From Paracoccus marcusii (GTDB lineage Bacteria; Pseudomonadota; Alphaproteobacteria; Rhodobacterales; Rhodobacteraceae), in assembly GCF_028621715.1 (NCBI RefSeq), contig NZ_CP117466.1, positions 1,436,501 through 1,500,500 of the forward strand: 64,000 nucleotides of DNA, given 5' to 3'. The position numbers and the translations under genes were made by a program. Within the stretch, counting starts at the first letter, position 1. Every line of letters starts with the position of its first letter. The notes beneath the pieces were generated by a model that saw only the letters and a list, made by a program, of their open reading frames with translations, was not told where the DNA came from and did no database searches. This document shows, piece after piece, positions 17,551 to 28,089 of this stretch.

Positions 17551-17668
17551 CTTGGGTGTCCCGCATGACGGATGCCGACGCACGCGAGTGTGAGCCGCGC
17601 CCGTCCGCGATGTCTTGATCTGGGCCGCCGGTGGTGGCACCCCGGCGAAAAAGATGCGGGGGCATGCG

Positions 17669-18043
17669 ATGCGCGGTGATGTGATGCAATGGGTCGGCCG
17701 GTTGGTGGCCGCGGTCTTTGGGCTGGGGGTGCTGGCGCTGCTGGCGGCGGTCGTGCTGCTGATCCGGCAGGCCGAAGGGGTGCCGCCCTGGCCGATCCTT
17801 CTGGGGCTGGTGGGGCTGGTCGCGCTGATCCTGCTGGCGGGGGCCTGCCTTGCGCTGATCTCGATCGCGGTGTCGGCGCGGCGGGGCGTCGATGCGCTGC
17901 AGCGGTTGGGCGGCACGCTGCCCGTCGCCGCCGTCGAACCCGAGGCCGCCCCGCCGATGCAGGGGCCGTTCACGCCCACCGGTCTGGCCGCCGCGCCCGT
18001 GCGGGCCGTGCGTCCGGGACGCGGGTTGGTCGCCAAGCGCTGA
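17669..18043 (+). CDS. small two-helix membrane protein, unknown
   Basis: 124 residues from ATG 17669, with alternative in-frame ATGs at 17654 and 17684; GGGGG at 17658-17662 favours 17669. Helices WVGRLVAAVFGLGVLALLAAV and PILLGLVGLVALILLAGACL span the membrane, followed by a short helical cytoplasmic part (SARRGVDALQRLGG) and a Pro-Ala-rich tail ending in a basic RPGRGLVAKR. No family recognised. It is convergent with plsY, with only three bases between the two stops. Confidence 0.65.
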   Translation: MRGDVMQWVGRLVAAVFGLGVLALLAAVVLLIRQAEGVPPWPILLGLVGLVALILLAGACLALISIAVSARRGVDALQRLGGTLPVAAVEPEAAPPMQGPFTPTGLAAAPVRAVRPGRGLVAKR

Positions 18044-18046
18044 GGG

Positions 18047-18622
18047 TTACTTGCGGCCGATCCGGGGTTCGGTACCGGCCAGAAGGCGGCTGATATTGGC
18101 ATGGTGCCGGATGAAGATCAGCACCGCCATGAAGGCCGCGACCGCCGCGATGTCGGTCCGCCCCAGGCCCCAGGCGAAGACCGGGGCCAGTGCGGCCGCC
18201 AGAAGCGCGCTGAGGCTGCTGATCCGGGTGATCGCGGCGGTCAGCGCCCAGGTCGCGCAGGCGATCAGGCCCAATGGCCAGTTCAGCGCGATCACCGTTC
18301 CGAGGAACGTTGCGACGCCTTTGCCACCCTTGAAGCGCAGCCAGATGGGGAAGCAATGGCCCAGGAAGGCCGCGCCGCCGGCCAGAATCGCCGCCGCCTC
18401 TCCACCGAAATGGCGGGCCAGCAGGACCGCGATGGCGCCCTTGCCCGAATCCAGCAGCAGCGTGGCCAGCGCGGCGCCCTTGTTGCCCGTCCGCAGCACG
18501 TTGGTCGCGCCAATGTTGCCGGAGCCGATCTGGCGCAGATCGCCCAGGCCCAGGGCGCGCGTGATGACCAAGCCGAAGGGGACAGAGCCCAGAAGATAGC
18601 CGAAGATCGCCCAGAGGATCAT
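18047..18622 (-). CDS. plsY: acyl-phosphate:glycerol-3-phosphate acyltransferase
   Basis: 191 residues, polytopic inner-membrane enzyme that acylates glycerol-3-phosphate with acyl-phosphate from PlsX. The three PlsY motifs are visible: [11 protein letters not shown], the [11 protein letters not shown] block with LDSGKG, and [11 protein letters not shown]. Five to six hydrophobic helices. Its ATG overlaps the stop of the dihydroorotase-like gene by four bases, so plsY is the last gene of a pyrB-pyrC'-plsY unit. Confidence 0.95.
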   Translation of the reverse strand: MILWAIFGYLLGSVPFGLVITRALGLGDLRQIGSGNIGATNVLRTGNKGAALATLLLDSGKGAIAVLLARHFGGEAAAILAGGAAFLGHCFPIWLRFKGGKGVATFLGTVIALNWPLGLIACATWALTAAITRISSLSALLAAALAPVFAWGLGRTDIAAVAAFMAVLIFIRHHANISRLLAGTEPRIGRK

Positions 18623-19902
18623 GCCTGCTCTCCGAAGACGGGGGTGCCCGCGACCCAGGTGCCCAGGACGCGGCCCTGCATCCGTGCGCCGTCAAAGGGG
18701 GTGTTCTTGGATTTGGACAAAAGCGCGAAACGGTCCAGCACGAAGGGTGCGTCGGGGTCGAACAGCACCAGATCGGCGGGGGCGCCGTCGGACAGGCGAC
18801 CCGCCGAGAGGCCCAGCCTGCGCGCGGGGTTCAGCGCCATGGCGCGGAACAGCTGCGGCAGGCTCAGCCCGCCCTGGTGATACAGGCGCAGGGCTGCGGG
18901 CAGCAGGGTCTGCAGGCCCACGGCGCCGGGGGCGGCGGCCTCGAAGGGCAGGCGTTTCGATTCCTCGTCCTGCGGCGTGTGAAAGCTGGCGATGGTGTCG
19001 ATCAGCCCCTGGGCCACGGCATCGACCATGGAAAGGCGGTCATCCTCGGACCGCAGGGGCGGGGTGAAGCGGAAGAAGGTCCGGTAATCGCCCACGTCGA
19101 ATTCGTTCAGCGTCAGGTGGTGGATCGAGATCCCCGCCGTCACGTCCAGCCCCGCATCGCGCGCCCGCGCCAGGGCGGGCAGGCTGGCGGCCACGGTGAT
19201 CTGGTCGGCGTGGTACCGCCCCCGCGTCATCGCGACCAGGGCCAAGTCGCGGTCCAGGCCCATCACCTCGGCCATGGGGGAGACGGCGGGGATGCCGTAA
19301 AGGGATGCGAACTTGCCGCTGGTGGCCGCAGCCCCCGCCGACAGGGACGGGTCCTGCGGATGGCCCACGATCAGCGCGTCCAGGCCGCGCGCATAGGTCA
19401 TGCAGCGGCCCAAGAGCTTGGTGTCGCGCACCACCCGTACGCCGTCGGTGAAGGCCACCGCGCCCAAATCGGTCAGAAAGCCGATCTCGACCATCTCGCG
19501 GCCTTCGCGGGCCTTGGTCAGGGCGGCCATGTGGCGGATGTGGACGGGCGCGTCGCTGGCGCGGCGGGCGACGAATTCCAGCGCCTCGGGCGTGTCGATG
19601 GGGGGCGTGGTGTCGGGGCGCGCGATGATCGTGGTGACGCCGCCCGCCGCAGCGGCACGGCCCGCGCTGCGGAAGCTTTCCTTGTGGCGTTCGCCCGGTT
19701 CGCCGATCTTGACGCCCCAGTCGATCAGGCCGGGCGCCAGCGCGCGGCCGCGACAGTCGATGACGGTGGCGCCTTCGGGGGCGGCGTCCTCGGGCGCGCC
19801 GCGTCCGGCGATGCGACCGTCGGTGACGCGCAGGCTGCCGATGTCGTCGGTCTGGGCTTCGGGGTCGATCAGGCGGGCGTTGCGGAAGATCAGGTCCATC
19901 AC
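18619..19902 (-). CDS. pyrC: dihydroorotase-like protein without metal-binding HxH (PyrC')
   Basis: 427 residues in the amidohydrolase fold. Active dihydroorotases carry PGLIDxHxHLREPG; here the segment is [14 protein letters not shown] (57-70), so both zinc histidines are replaced (Gly63, Lys65) and the substrate arginine is Gly67. Later family blocks persist ([41 protein letters not shown]). In Pseudomonas and many alphaproteobacteria an inactive PyrC' of this kind is encoded beside pyrB and forms a complex with aspartate carbamoyltransferase; that role is inferred here. The start may be GTG 19902 or ATG 19899; both overlap the pyrB stop. A genuine dihydroorotase would have to lie elsewhere. 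Confidence 0.88.
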   Translation of the reverse strand: MMDLIFRNARLIDPEAQTDDIGSLRVTDGRIAGRGAPEDAAPEGATVIDCRGRALAPGLIDWGVKIGEPGERHKESFRSAGRAAAAGGVTTIIARPDTTPPIDTPEALEFVARRASDAPVHIRHMAALTKAREGREMVEIGFLTDLGAVAFTDGVRVVRDTKLLGRCMTYARGLDALIVGHPQDPSLSAGAAATSGKFASLYGIPAVSPMAEVMGLDRDLALVAMTRGRYHADQITVAASLPALARARDAGLDVTAGISIHHLTLNEFDVGDYRTFFRFTPPLRSEDDRLSMVDAVAQGLIDTIASFHTPQDEESKRLPFEAAAPGAVGLQTLLPAALRLYHQGGLSLPQLFRAMALNPARRLGLSAGRLSDGAPADLVLFDPDAPFVLDRFALLSKSKNTPFDGARMQGRVLGTWVAGTPVFGEQA

Positions 19903-20858
19903 GATTCTCCGGCGGCGGCGCGGCCACGGCTGGCGCGCAGGTTGCGGGCCAGCAGGTCCAGGGCGGCCATGCGGACGGCGACGCCCATCTCGACCTGGTC
20001 CTGGATGACGCTGCGGTTGATGTCGTCCGCGATGGTGCCGTCGATCTCGACCCCGCGGTTCATGGGACCCGGATGCATGACGATCGCGTCGGGCGCGGCC
20101 AGGGCCAGCTTTTCCGCATCCAGCCCGAAGCGGTGGAAATATTCCCGCTCGGACGGGATGAAGCCGCCATCCATCCGCTCTTTCTGCAGGCGCAGCATCA
20201 TGACGACATCGGCGCCGCGCAGCCCCTCGCGCATGTCCTCATAGAGTTCGACCCCCATGTCCGCGACGCCCGCGGGCATCAGGGTCGCGGGGCCGATCAG
20301 GCGGATGCGGTTCTCCATCTTGCCCAGCAGGATCAGGTTTGACCGGGCCACGCGGCTGTGGGCGATGTCGCCGCAGATGGCGATGGTCAGGCGCTGCAGC
20401 CGCCCCTTGGCGCGGCGGATGGTCAGCGCGTCCAGCAGGGCCTGGGTCGGATGTTCGTGCCGCCCGTCGCCCGCGTTGATGACCGCGCAGTTGACCTTCT
20501 CCGCCAGCAGGTTCACCGCGCCGGAATGCGGGTGGCGCACCACCAGAAGGTCGGGCTGCATCGCGTTCAGCGTCAGCGCCGTGTCGATCAGCGTCTCGCC
20601 CTTCTTCACCGACGACTGCGCGACGGCCATGTTCATCACGTCCGCGCCCAACCGCTTGCCTGCCAGTTCGAAGCTGGCCTGGGTGCGGGTCGAGTTCTCG
20701 AAGAACATGTTGATCTGGGTCATGCCGGCCAGTGCATCGGAATGCTTGACCGTGCGACGGTTCAGGCTGACGTAATCCTCGGACAGATCCAACAGCGACA
20801 CGATCTCGTCGGGCTTGAGATGGTCGATGCCCAGAAGATGGCGGGCGCGAAAGCTCAT
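19899..20858 (-). CDS. pyrB: aspartate carbamoyltransferase catalytic subunit
   Basis: 319 residues. It condenses carbamoyl phosphate and aspartate in the second step of pyrimidine synthesis. The carbamoyl-phosphate motif [20 protein letters not shown] is complete, with HPTQALLDA and the C-terminal [14 protein letters not shown]. The frame is open upstream to 21002, but AGGAGG lies seven bases before ATG 20858 and fixes the start. No pyrI regulatory subunit is adjacent; the downstream PyrC' probably completes the holoenzyme. Confidence 0.95.
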   Translation of the reverse strand: MSFRARHLLGIDHLKPDEIVSLLDLSEDYVSLNRRTVKHSDALAGMTQINMFFENSTRTQASFELAGKRLGADVMNMAVAQSSVKKGETLIDTALTLNAMQPDLLVVRHPHSGAVNLLAEKVNCAVINAGDGRHEHPTQALLDALTIRRAKGRLQRLTIAICGDIAHSRVARSNLILLGKMENRIRLIGPATLMPAGVADMGVELYEDMREGLRGADVVMMLRLQKERMDGGFIPSEREYFHRFGLDAEKLALAAPDAIVMHPGPMNRGVEIDGTIADDINRSVIQDQVEMGVAVRMAALDLLARNLRASRGRAAAGES

Positions 20859-21028
20859 CGGGGGCCTCCTGGGGTCGGTGTTCGCGCGATCTATCGCAGA
20901 TGGGGGCAGGGGCGGCAAGCCGCGCGGACCCGCCCCGCCGCCGCCTTTCCGCCGATGCGGCGCGAAATGTTGCAGGGCGTGCAATGCCGCCCCTTGCCGC
21001 ATTTTGCGGCTGCGGATATGGCAGAACG

Positions 21029-22402
21029 ATGCACAGCCGATACCGCCCCCATGTTCTTGCGACCCTGTCGTTGGGCCTGCCGCTGATCGGCAGCCACCTG
21101 GCGCGCATGGCCATCGGCGTGGGCGACACGGTCATGGTCGGCTGGTACGGGGTCGAGCCGCTGGCCGCCCTGGTCATCGCGACCAGCTTCTTCCACATCC
21201 TGTTCTTTCTGGGCATGGGCTTCGGCATCGGCGTGCTGGGCCTGATCGCCGCCCATGTCGCCGCCGGCCGAGAGACCGAGGTCCGCCGCGGGGCTCGGAT
21301 GGCGCTGTGGCTGTCGGCCGGCTATGCCCTGGCCGTGATGCCGCTGATGTGGTGGTCCGAACCGATCCTGCAGGCCCTGGGCCAGACCGACACGGTCAGC
21401 GCGCTGGCGCAGGATTACCTGCGCATCGCGGGCTGGGGCCTGGCGGTGGTCCTGGGCCAGCTGACCCTGTCATCCTATCTGGCCGCGCTGGAGCGGACGC
21501 AGGTCGTCATGTGGGTCACCCTGGCCGGGCTGCCGTTGAACCTGGCGCTGAACTGGGTGCTGATCTTCGGCAACCTGGGCGCGCCCGAACTGGGCGTGCG
21601 CGGCGCCGCCATCGCCAGCGTCACCGTCCAGGTGGTCCAGCTGCTGGCCCTGATCTCCTATGCGGGCTGGGTGCCCGTCGCGCGCAAGTACAACCTGTTC
21701 CAGCGCTTCTGGCGCCCCGACTGGCAGGCCATGCGCCAGATCGCGCGGATCGGCTGGCCCATCGGGCTGACCATGGTGGCCGAGGGCGGACTGTTCGTCG
21801 CCTCGAACATCATGATGGGCTGGATCGGGACGCCCCAGCTGGCCGCCCACGGCATCGCGCTGCAGATCACCTCGATCACCTTCATGGCCCATCTGGGGCT
21901 GTCCAACGCCGCGACCGTCCGGGTGGGCCAGGCCAAGGGCCGCGGCGATCGCGCCTGGATGCGCGATGCGGCGGTCACGGTCGTGTGGATGTCGCTGGCC
22001 TTTGCCGCCGTGGCCATCATGCTGTACCTGCTGTTCGCCGAACAGCTGGTGCGGCTGTATCTGGACCCGACCGATCCGCAGGCCCCGCAGATCGTGGCAC
22101 TTGGCGCGATGCTGCTGATGTATGCCGCGCTGTTCCAGCTGACCGATGCGTTCCAGGTGATCGCCCTGGGCTTCCTGCGCGGGGTCCAGGACACGCAGGT
22201 GCCGATGTGGATCGCGGGCTTCAGCTATTGGGTCGTGGGCATGCCGGTGGCCTGGGCGCTTGCCTTTCCCCTGGGCTTCGGCCCCGCTGGCCTGTGGCTG
22301 GGCCTGTGCGTCGGGTTGACCTTTGCCGCGGTGCTGCTGATGCGTCGGTTCTGGCGCGGCCACGCGCGCGGGGACTGGACCCGCGCCGCGGCCACGGTCT
22401 AA
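21029..22402 (+). CDS. MATE-family multidrug exporter (NorM-like)
   Basis: 457 residues with twelve predicted transmembrane helices in two homologous halves, the MatE layout. Features include [22 protein letters not shown] in helices 1-2 (in shorter pieces: [10 protein letters not shown]), [15 protein letters not shown], and in the second half [17 protein letters not shown] and [12 protein letters not shown]. It would expel cationic drugs using Na+ or H+. ATG 21029 gives [19 protein letters not shown]; the open upstream extension is not protein-like. It is divergent from pyrB, and the small AsnC-type gene follows 25 bases later. Confidence 0.92.
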   Translation: MHSRYRPHVLATLSLGLPLIGSHLARMAIGVGDTVMVGWYGVEPLAALVIATSFFHILFFLGMGFGIGVLGLIAAHVAAGRETEVRRGARMALWLSAGYALAVMPLMWWSEPILQALGQTDTVSALAQDYLRIAGWGLAVVLGQLTLSSYLAALERTQVVMWVTLAGLPLNLALNWVLIFGNLGAPELGVRGAAIASVTVQVVQLLALISYAGWVPVARKYNLFQRFWRPDWQAMRQIARIGWPIGLTMVAEGGLFVASNIMMGWIGTPQLAAHGIALQITSITFMAHLGLSNAATVRVGQAKGRGDRAWMRDAAVTVVWMSLAFAAVAIMLYLLFAEQLVRLYLDPTDPQAPQIVALGAMLLMYAALFQLTDAFQVIALGFLRGVQDTQVPMWIAGFSYWVVGMPVAWALAFPLGFGPAGLWLGLCVGLTFAAVLLMRRFWRGHARGDWTRAAATV

Positions 22403-22427
22403 CCTGCCCCCAAACAGGAGCTTTTTC

Positions 22428-22664
22428 ATGCGCGCCGTCTTCGTCCAGTTCCGCTGCGAGCCCGGCAGGACCTATCAGGTCGCCGAGGCCATCTACGACC
22501 GCGAGGTCGTCAGCGAGCTTTATTCCACCTCCGGCGATTTCGACCTGATCGCCAAGGTCTACATCCCCGAGGACCAGGATGTCGGCCGCTTCCTGTCGGA
22601 CCGACTGTTCGACATTCCGCATATCAGCCGCACCCTGACCACCATGACCTTTCGCGCGTTCTGA
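22428..22664 (+). CDS. stand-alone AsnC/Lrp ligand-binding (RAM) domain protein
   Basis: 78 residues, MRAVFVQFRCEPGRTYQVAE onward, with the beta-alpha-beta pattern of the amino-acid-sensing domain of Lrp/AsnC regulators (DREVVSELYSTSGDFDLIAKVY) but no DNA-binding helix-turn-helix. Such SARD-like proteins form oligomers that bind amino acids or modulate full-length Lrp proteins. CAGGAG nine bases before the ATG is the ribosome-binding site. Its stop overlaps the aminotransferase ATG by one base (TGATG), so the two are coupled, hinting that the domain senses an amino acid relevant to that enzyme. Confidence 0.88.
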   Translation: MRAVFVQFRCEPGRTYQVAEAIYDREVVSELYSTSGDFDLIAKVYIPEDQDVGRFLSDRLFDIPHISRTLTTMTFRAF

Positions 22665-23767
22665 TGCCGCCCTTCGCACCCCTGGTGGCGGGCCTGCCCG
22701 CGACCGTGCCCTTTGTCGGCCCCGAAACCCTGGAACGCCGCCGCGGCGTGCCCTTCGCCGCCCGCCTTGGCGCGAACGAGAGCGCGTTCGGACCCAGCCC
22801 GCTGGCCGCCCGCGCCATGCGCGAGGCCGTGGGCCAGGTCTGGAAATACGGCGACGCGCCCAGCTTTGATCTGTCCCACGCGCTGGCGGCCCATCACCGC
22901 ACCACCCCGGACGGCATCATGGTCGGAGAGGGCATCGACGGCCTGCTGGGCAACCTTGTGCGGATGATGGTCGCGCCGGGCGATGCGGTGGTCACCTCGG
23001 ACGGGGCCTATCCGACCTTCAACTATCACGTCGCGGGCTTCGGTGGGGTGCTGCACACGGTTCCCTATCGCGACGACGCCGAAGATCCGGATGCCCTGGT
23101 CGCGCGTGCCCATGCCATCGGCGCGCGGCTGCTTTATCTGGCCAATCCAGACAATCCGATGGGCACCTGGCACGACGGCACGGTGATCGCGGCGATGCTG
23201 GACCGGATGCCGGCCGACTGCCTGCTGGTGCTGGACCAGGCCTATGCGGAATTCGCGCCGGCCTCGGCCATTCCCGACATCGTGGCGGACGATCCGCGGG
23301 TGATCCGCATGCGGACCTTCTCCAAGGCCTATGGCCTGGCCGGCGCGCGCATCGGCTATGCGATCGGCGCGCCGGACCTGATCGCGGGCTTTGACCGGGT
23401 GCGCAATCATTTCGGGGTGAATCGCATTGCCCAGGCCGGGGCGCTGGCCGCGCTGGCCGACCAGGGCTGGCTGGCCCATGTCGTGGCCGAGGTTCAGGCC
23501 GCCCGGCTGCGCATCGCCGATATCGGCGCCGCCAACGGCCTGACCGCGCTGCCCTCGGCCACGAATTTCGTGGCGCTCGACACCCAGCGCGATGGCGCCT
23601 TCGCCCGCGCCCTGATCGCCGCACTGGAGCGCGAGGGCGTGTTCGCCCGCATGCCGGGTGTCGCCCCCCTGGACCGCTGCATCCGCATCAGCGCCGCACC
23701 GATCCACGAACTGGACGTGTTCGAGGACGCGCTGCCCCGCGCGCTGGCCGCCCTCAGTCCCGCATGA
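22664..23767 (+). CDS. HisC-like PLP-dependent aminotransferase
   Basis: 367 residues, class I/II aminotransferase fold. It contains the N-terminal ARLGANESAFGPSP, the NPDNPMGTW block, LVLDQAYAEFAP, and the cofactor lysine Lys221 in TFSKAYGLAGARIGYAIG. This pattern is of histidinol-phosphate/aromatic aminotransferases. No other his genes are near and the protein is divergent from classic HisC, so an aromatic or other amino acid may be the substrate. Its last 14 bases overlap the convergent DUF1992 gene. Confidence 0.85.
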   Translation: MPPFAPLVAGLPATVPFVGPETLERRRGVPFAARLGANESAFGPSPLAARAMREAVGQVWKYGDAPSFDLSHALAAHHRTTPDGIMVGEGIDGLLGNLVRMMVAPGDAVVTSDGAYPTFNYHVAGFGGVLHTVPYRDDAEDPDALVARAHAIGARLLYLANPDNPMGTWHDGTVIAAMLDRMPADCLLVLDQAYAEFAPASAIPDIVADDPRVIRMRTFSKAYGLAGARIGYAIGAPDLIAGFDRVRNHFGVNRIAQAGALAALADQGWLAHVVAEVQAARLRIADIGAANGLTALPSATNFVALDTQRDGAFARALIAALEREGVFARMPGVAPLDRCIRISAAPIHELDVFEDALPRALAALSPA

Positions 23768-24077
23768 AGCGGCGGCGGGCCTCCTCGGCGATGGCCTGAC
23801 GCATCTGCAGCAGGGCGATCTCGGCCAGCAGGGCCGCGCGTTCCGGGCCCTCGGGCATGTCGGACAGGCGGGCCCGCGCGGCGATCACCTGCTTCTTCAG
23901 CACGATCTCGGGCGGCAGCACCCCGGCCTGCGCCATGATCCGGAACCCCGCCGCCGTGGCATCCGTCTCGATGGGCCGGTCGGGCAGGGGCCTGCCCTCG
24001 CCCTCAATCCCCGTCAGCTTGCCCTCGGCGCGGGCCTTCAGCATCATCCGTTCGGCGATCCGCTCCAGCCAGCCCAT
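23754..24077 (-). CDS. DUF1992 (DnaJ-C28-conserved-domain) protein
   Basis: 107 residues covering the DUF1992 domain found C-terminal in eukaryotic DNAJC28: WLERIAERMMLKARAEGKLTG, then the glycine-proline stretch GEGRPLPDRP, GFRIMAQAGVLPPEI and a charged helical end. No J domain is present. Its role in bacteria is unknown. The gene lies between valS (upstream on the same strand) and the convergent aminotransferase, overlapping the latter by 14 bases. Confidence 0.88.
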   Translation of the reverse strand: MGWLERIAERMMLKARAEGKLTGIEGEGRPLPDRPIETDATAAGFRIMAQAGVLPPEIVLKKQVIAARARLSDMPEGPERAALLAEIALLQMRQAIAEEARRRFMRD

Positions 24078-24149
24078 CCGCGCCTCCCTTGCGCCTTGCC
24101 GAAAGACCCTTGGCCCGGCCAGCCCGACGGGGCAGGCCGGGCCGCAGGC

Positions 24150-27113
24150 TTACATCGCCGCCAACTGCGCCAGCGCGGCCTGCAGGCGGGCGATGTCGTC
24201 CTCCAGCGCGGCCAGCTTGCCGGTGGTCTCCTCGATCACCTCGGCATCGGCATTCTCGACGAACTTGGGGTTCGACAGGCGCTTGGACAGGCCGTCGGCA
24301 TCCTTGCGCAGCTTGGCCTCCGCCTTCTGCAGGCGCGCGGTCTCGGCCGCCACGTCGATCACGTCGCCGATGGGCAGCGCGAAACTGGCCCCCTGCACCG
24401 ACACGGCGATCATCCCCTTGCCGGCGACCCCGTCGGCGGCCGGGTTCACCCGCGCCAGCCGCTCGATCAGCGGACCGTTGGCGGCCAGCGCCGCCCGGGC
24501 GGCCGCGTCTGCCTCGGTCACGACCAGGTCCAGCTTGGCGCCCGCCGGCACGCCCATCTGGGCGCGGGCGGACCGCACGCCTTCGATCAGCGCGATGACC
24601 CAGTTCATCTGCCGGTCGGCCTCTGCGTCGATCATGTCCGCGCCCAGTTCGGGCCAGTCGCCATGGACCAGCATGCGGTCGCGGTCCCCGGTCAGCGCCC
24701 ACAACTCCTCGGTGACGAAGGGCATGATCGGGTGCAGCATGGCAAAGCACTGGTCCAGCACCCAGCCCATCGTAGCCCGCGTTTCCTCGGCGTGATCGCC
24801 GTCGAACAGCGGCTTGGCGAATTCCACGTACCAGTCGCAGACCTTGCCCCAGACGAAGGCGTAAAGCCCCGTCGCCGCATCGTTGAAGCGATAGGCGGCC
24901 AGCGCCTCGTCGACAGCCATCAGGATGCGCGCGGTCTCTCCGATGATCCAGCGGTTCACGGTATGGCTGGGCTGCGGACGCACCCCGCCGCCGCGCACGC
25001 CGTTCATTTCGGCGAACCGGGTGGCGTTCCAGATCTTGGTGACGAAGTTGCGGTTCACCTCGACATGCTTGGGCCCCAGCTTGGGGTCGCGGCCCATCGC
25101 CGCCATGCTGGTCAGCGTGAAGCGCAGCGCATCCGCGCCATAGGCGTCCACCAGCGTCAGTGGGTCGATGACGTTGCCCTTGGACTTGGACATCTTGGCG
25201 CCCTTCTCGTCGCGCACCAGCCCGTGGACATAGACGGTCCTGAACGGCACATCGCCCACGACCTCCAGCTGCATCATCATCATCCGGGCGACCCAGAAGA
25301 AGATGATGTCGAAGCCCGTGACCAGCACGTCGGTCGGGAAATACCGTTCCAGCTCGGGCGTCTTCTTGGGCCAGCCAAGCGTGCCGATGGGCCAAAGGCC
25401 CGAACTGAACCAAGTGTCCAGCACGTCCGGGTCGCGATGCAACTCCACAACAACGGAGTTAGGATCATGTTTAGTCCCACCCTCGTCCCAGAAGCCAATG
25501 CTAACCTGATCGCCATAATGCGCTTGCGCCAAATTCATGACATCTTGCTCGGTCGCCGCACAGAACTGAACCGTTTCGGAATAGTCGAAAGACCCGTCTT
25601 TCTGTGACGGCCCGTACCAGACCGGGATCTGGTGGCCCCACCACAGCTGGCGGCTGATGGTCCAGGGTTCGATGTTCTCAAGCCAGTTGAAATAGACCTT
25701 CTTGTGCTGCTCGGGCAGGATCTCCGTTCGGCCCGACCGCACGGCCTCCAGCGCGGGTTCGACGATGCGCTTGGTATCCACGAACCACTGGTCGGTCAGC
25801 ATCGGCTCGATCACGACGCCGGACCGGTCGCCAAAGGGCTGCATGATCGGCTTGGCGTCGATCACGGGACGGCGTTCCAGATGCTCGGCGCCGGTTTCGG
25901 GCTCGATCTCACGGTGCAGATAGGTGACCGCCAGGCCCTCGGCAGTGATCGCATCGATCACGCGCTTGCGGGCGTCGAACCGGTCCAGGCCGCGCAGGTC
26001 GTCGGGCACCAGGTTCACGGCGGTGACGTCGCCCACATCCTCGCCCGCGGCGGCGCGGGAGGCGATGGCGGCGCTGTCGGCATAGGACAGCCCGTCGGCG
26101 CGCATCGCGCCCTTGCCGTCCATCAGCGCATAGAGCGGGATGCCGTTGCGCATCGCCACGCCATAGTCGTTGAAATCATGCGCGCCGGTGATCTTGACCG
26201 CGCCGGACCCGAAATCGGGGTCGGGGTATTCGTCGGTGATGATCGGGATCAGGCGGCGGTGTTCCTTGGGGCCGACCGGGATCTCGACCAGCTTGCCGAC
26301 GATGGGGGCATAGCGCGCGTCTGACGGATGCACGGCAACCGCGCCGTCGCCCAGCATGGTCTCGGGGCGGGTCGTGGCGATGCTGATGTAATCGCGCGTC
26401 TCGCGCAGGGTCACGCGGCCGTCTTCGTCGCGTTCCACGTATTCATAGGTCTCGCCACCGGCCAGCGGGTACTTGAAGTGCCACATGTGGCCCGGAACCT
26501 CGCGGTTCTCGACCTCCAGGTCGCTGATCGCGGTCTCGAAATGCGGGTCCCAGTTCACCAGCCGCTTGCCGCGATAGATGATGCCCTTGTTGTAGAGATC
26601 CACGAAGACCCGGATCACCGCGTCATGGAAGTTGCCCTCCTCGCCCGCGGGGGCACCGGGGGCCCCGGACATGGTGAAGGCATTGCGGCTCCAGTCTGCG
26701 CTGGCGCCAAGGCGCTTCAGCTGGTTGATGATCGTGTCGCCGGATTCCCGCTTCCAATCCCAGATCTTGGCGGTGAAGGCGTCGCGCCCGATCTCGCGCC
26801 GGCCGGGTTCGCCCCGTTCGGCCATGCGGCGTTCGACGACCATCTGGGTGGCGATGCCCGCATGGTCCTGACCCGGCTGCCACAGCGTGTCAAAGCCCCG
26901 CATCCGGTGCCAGCGGACCAGGATGTCCTGCAGCGTGTTGTTCAGCGCGTGGCCGATATGCAGGCTGCCGGTGACGTTGGGGGGCGGGATCATCACGGTG
27001 AAGGTTTCCGACCGCCGGGCATTGGCCCCGGCGGCAAAGGCGTTCCGGCGTTCCCATTCGGCCGCGATCCGGGCCTCGGCATCCGCCGCGTCAAAGCTTT
27101 TGTCCATCGTCAT
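24150..27113 (-). CDS. valS: valine--tRNA ligase
   Basis: 987 residues, class Ia synthetase. Motif HIGH at 52-55 ([15 protein letters not shown]), the CP1 editing domain in the middle ([17 protein letters not shown]), [16 protein letters not shown] at 640-644, an anticodon-binding domain and a C-terminal coiled coil (about 890-980, ending AALAQLAAM). Residues about 505-558 (25440-25600) are encoded by DNA of about 50 percent G+C with codons such as AAT, GTT and TTA that the rest of the gene avoids, so this segment looks replaced by foreign DNA. The protein remains in frame and complete. ATG 27107 is a possible later start. Confidence 0.97.
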   Translation of the reverse strand: MTMDKSFDAADAEARIAAEWERRNAFAAGANARRSETFTVMIPPPNVTGSLHIGHALNNTLQDILVRWHRMRGFDTLWQPGQDHAGIATQMVVERRMAERGEPGRREIGRDAFTAKIWDWKRESGDTIINQLKRLGASADWSRNAFTMSGAPGAPAGEEGNFHDAVIRVFVDLYNKGIIYRGKRLVNWDPHFETAISDLEVENREVPGHMWHFKYPLAGGETYEYVERDEDGRVTLRETRDYISIATTRPETMLGDGAVAVHPSDARYAPIVGKLVEIPVGPKEHRRLIPIITDEYPDPDFGSGAVKITGAHDFNDYGVAMRNGIPLYALMDGKGAMRADGLSYADSAAIASRAAAGEDVGDVTAVNLVPDDLRGLDRFDARKRVIDAITAEGLAVTYLHREIEPETGAEHLERRPVIDAKPIMQPFGDRSGVVIEPMLTDQWFVDTKRIVEPALEAVRSGRTEILPEQHKKVYFNWLENIEPWTISRQLWWGHQIPVWYGPSQKDGSFDYSETVQFCAATEQDVMNLAQAHYGDQVSIGFWDEGGTKHDPNSVVVELHRDPDVLDTWFSSGLWPIGTLGWPKKTPELERYFPTDVLVTGFDIIFFWVARMMMMQLEVVGDVPFRTVYVHGLVRDEKGAKMSKSKGNVIDPLTLVDAYGADALRFTLTSMAAMGRDPKLGPKHVEVNRNFVTKIWNATRFAEMNGVRGGGVRPQPSHTVNRWIIGETARILMAVDEALAAYRFNDAATGLYAFVWGKVCDWYVEFAKPLFDGDHAEETRATMGWVLDQCFAMLHPIMPFVTEELWALTGDRDRMLVHGDWPELGADMIDAEADRQMNWVIALIEGVRSARAQMGVPAGAKLDLVVTEADAAARAALAANGPLIERLARVNPAADGVAGKGMIAVSVQGASFALPIGDVIDVAAETARLQKAEAKLRKDADGLSKRLSNPKFVENADAEVIEETTGKLAALEDDIARLQAALAQLAAM

Positions 27114-27215
27114 CGCATCACCCCATCTGTTGCAGCGGGATTAGCGAATGCGGGGCCAAAGGCCAAGCCCGTCGGCACCGGGCATGTCATCCGGGGCGGT
27201 TCGCGGCCGGGCCCG

Positions 27216-27566
27216 TCAGCGCAGGTCCACGATGGGGGCAAAGCCGCCCCAGAACATGCGCGCCCCGTCAAAGGGCATGTCGGCCATGTCGGGGTGGTCC
27301 TCGGTCATCATCGCGGCCCATGCGGCATCCGCGGTGGCACGGTCAGGCCATTCGATCCAGGACAGCACCGGGACCTCGTCGCCGGTGGCCTCGGTCGCGC
27401 GATAGAAATCGGTGCGCTTGCCGTGGGGCACGTCCTCGCCCCAGCATTCGACCAGGCGCAGCGCGCCGTGACGCTTGAACGCCGGCCAGGCCCTGGTCGC
27501 GTGATCGGCATAGTCGTCGCGCTTGTCCGCGGGCACGGCCAGCACGAAGCCGGAATAATAGCTCAT
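27216..27566 (-). CDS. DUF1428-family protein
   Basis: 116 residues beginning MSYYSGFVLAVPADKRDDYA, a dimeric alpha-beta-barrel (ferredoxin-like) fold of the DUF1428 family, with conserved ECWGEDVPHGKRTDF and the C-terminal MPFDGARMFWGGFAPI. GGGAGG eight bases before ATG 27566 fixes the start. The family's activity is not established; related dimeric alpha-beta-barrel proteins include small oxygenases and stress proteins. It stands alone between valS and the AsnC regulator. Confidence 0.9.
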   Translation of the reverse strand: MSYYSGFVLAVPADKRDDYADHATRAWPAFKRHGALRLVECWGEDVPHGKRTDFYRATEATGDEVPVLSWIEWPDRATADAAWAAMMTEDHPDMADMPFDGARMFWGGFAPIVDLR

Positions 27567-27634
27567 CGCATCCTCCCTTGCGTCGGTGGGCACAGTGTCC
27601 GCCCGCAGGGGATTCGAGGCAACAGGCGTCGCGC

Positions 27635-28066
27635 CTAGACGGCGCGATCCAGCTTGGTCGCCAGGTGGATCAGGCTTTCGGACGACCGCACGCCCTCGAT
27701 CCCGCCGATGCGGTCCAGCGTCTCGTCCAGTTCGGTCGTCGAGGCGGTGGCCAGCTGCAGCAGCAGGTCGACCCGGCCGCTGGTGGTGTGCACACGCTCG
27801 ACCTGGGGCAGGGACTTGAGCCGCGACAGCACGCCGGGCTGGGCGCGGGGCTCGATGCCCAGCAGGACGGTGGCGCGGATGCGGGCCCCGCGCGCGGCCT
27901 CTCCCAGGCGCAGCGTGTATCCGGCGATGGCGCCGGTGCTCTCCAGCCGCTCCAGCCGGGCCTGCACGGTCGAGCGCGCGACGCGCAGGCGGCGGGCCAG
28001 CACCGCCACCGACATGCGCGCGTCGCCCGACAGCTGCGCCAGAATGTTGCGATCCAGATCGTCCAA
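27635..28066 (-). CDS. Lrp/AsnC-family regulator
   Basis: 143 residues. An N-terminal winged helix-turn-helix (LDRNILAQLSGDARMSVAVLAR, split: RRLRVARSTVQARLERLEST) is followed by the RAM amino-acid-binding domain (RIRATVLLGIEP, VERVHTTSGRVDLLLQL). It diverges from the ornithine decarboxylase gene and the 165 bases between them contain repeated ATGAC/GTCAT half-sites. The likely role is control of its own gene and of the decarboxylase in response to an amino acid such as ornithine or arginine; this is inferred from position. Confidence 0.9.
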   Translation of the reverse strand: MDDLDRNILAQLSGDARMSVAVLARRLRVARSTVQARLERLESTGAIAGYTLRLGEAARGARIRATVLLGIEPRAQPGVLSRLKSLPQVERVHTTSGRVDLLLQLATASTTELDETLDRIGGIEGVRSSESLIHLATKLDRAV

Positions 28067-28089
28067 AGCCGCGCCTGCCTGCCTGTTTC

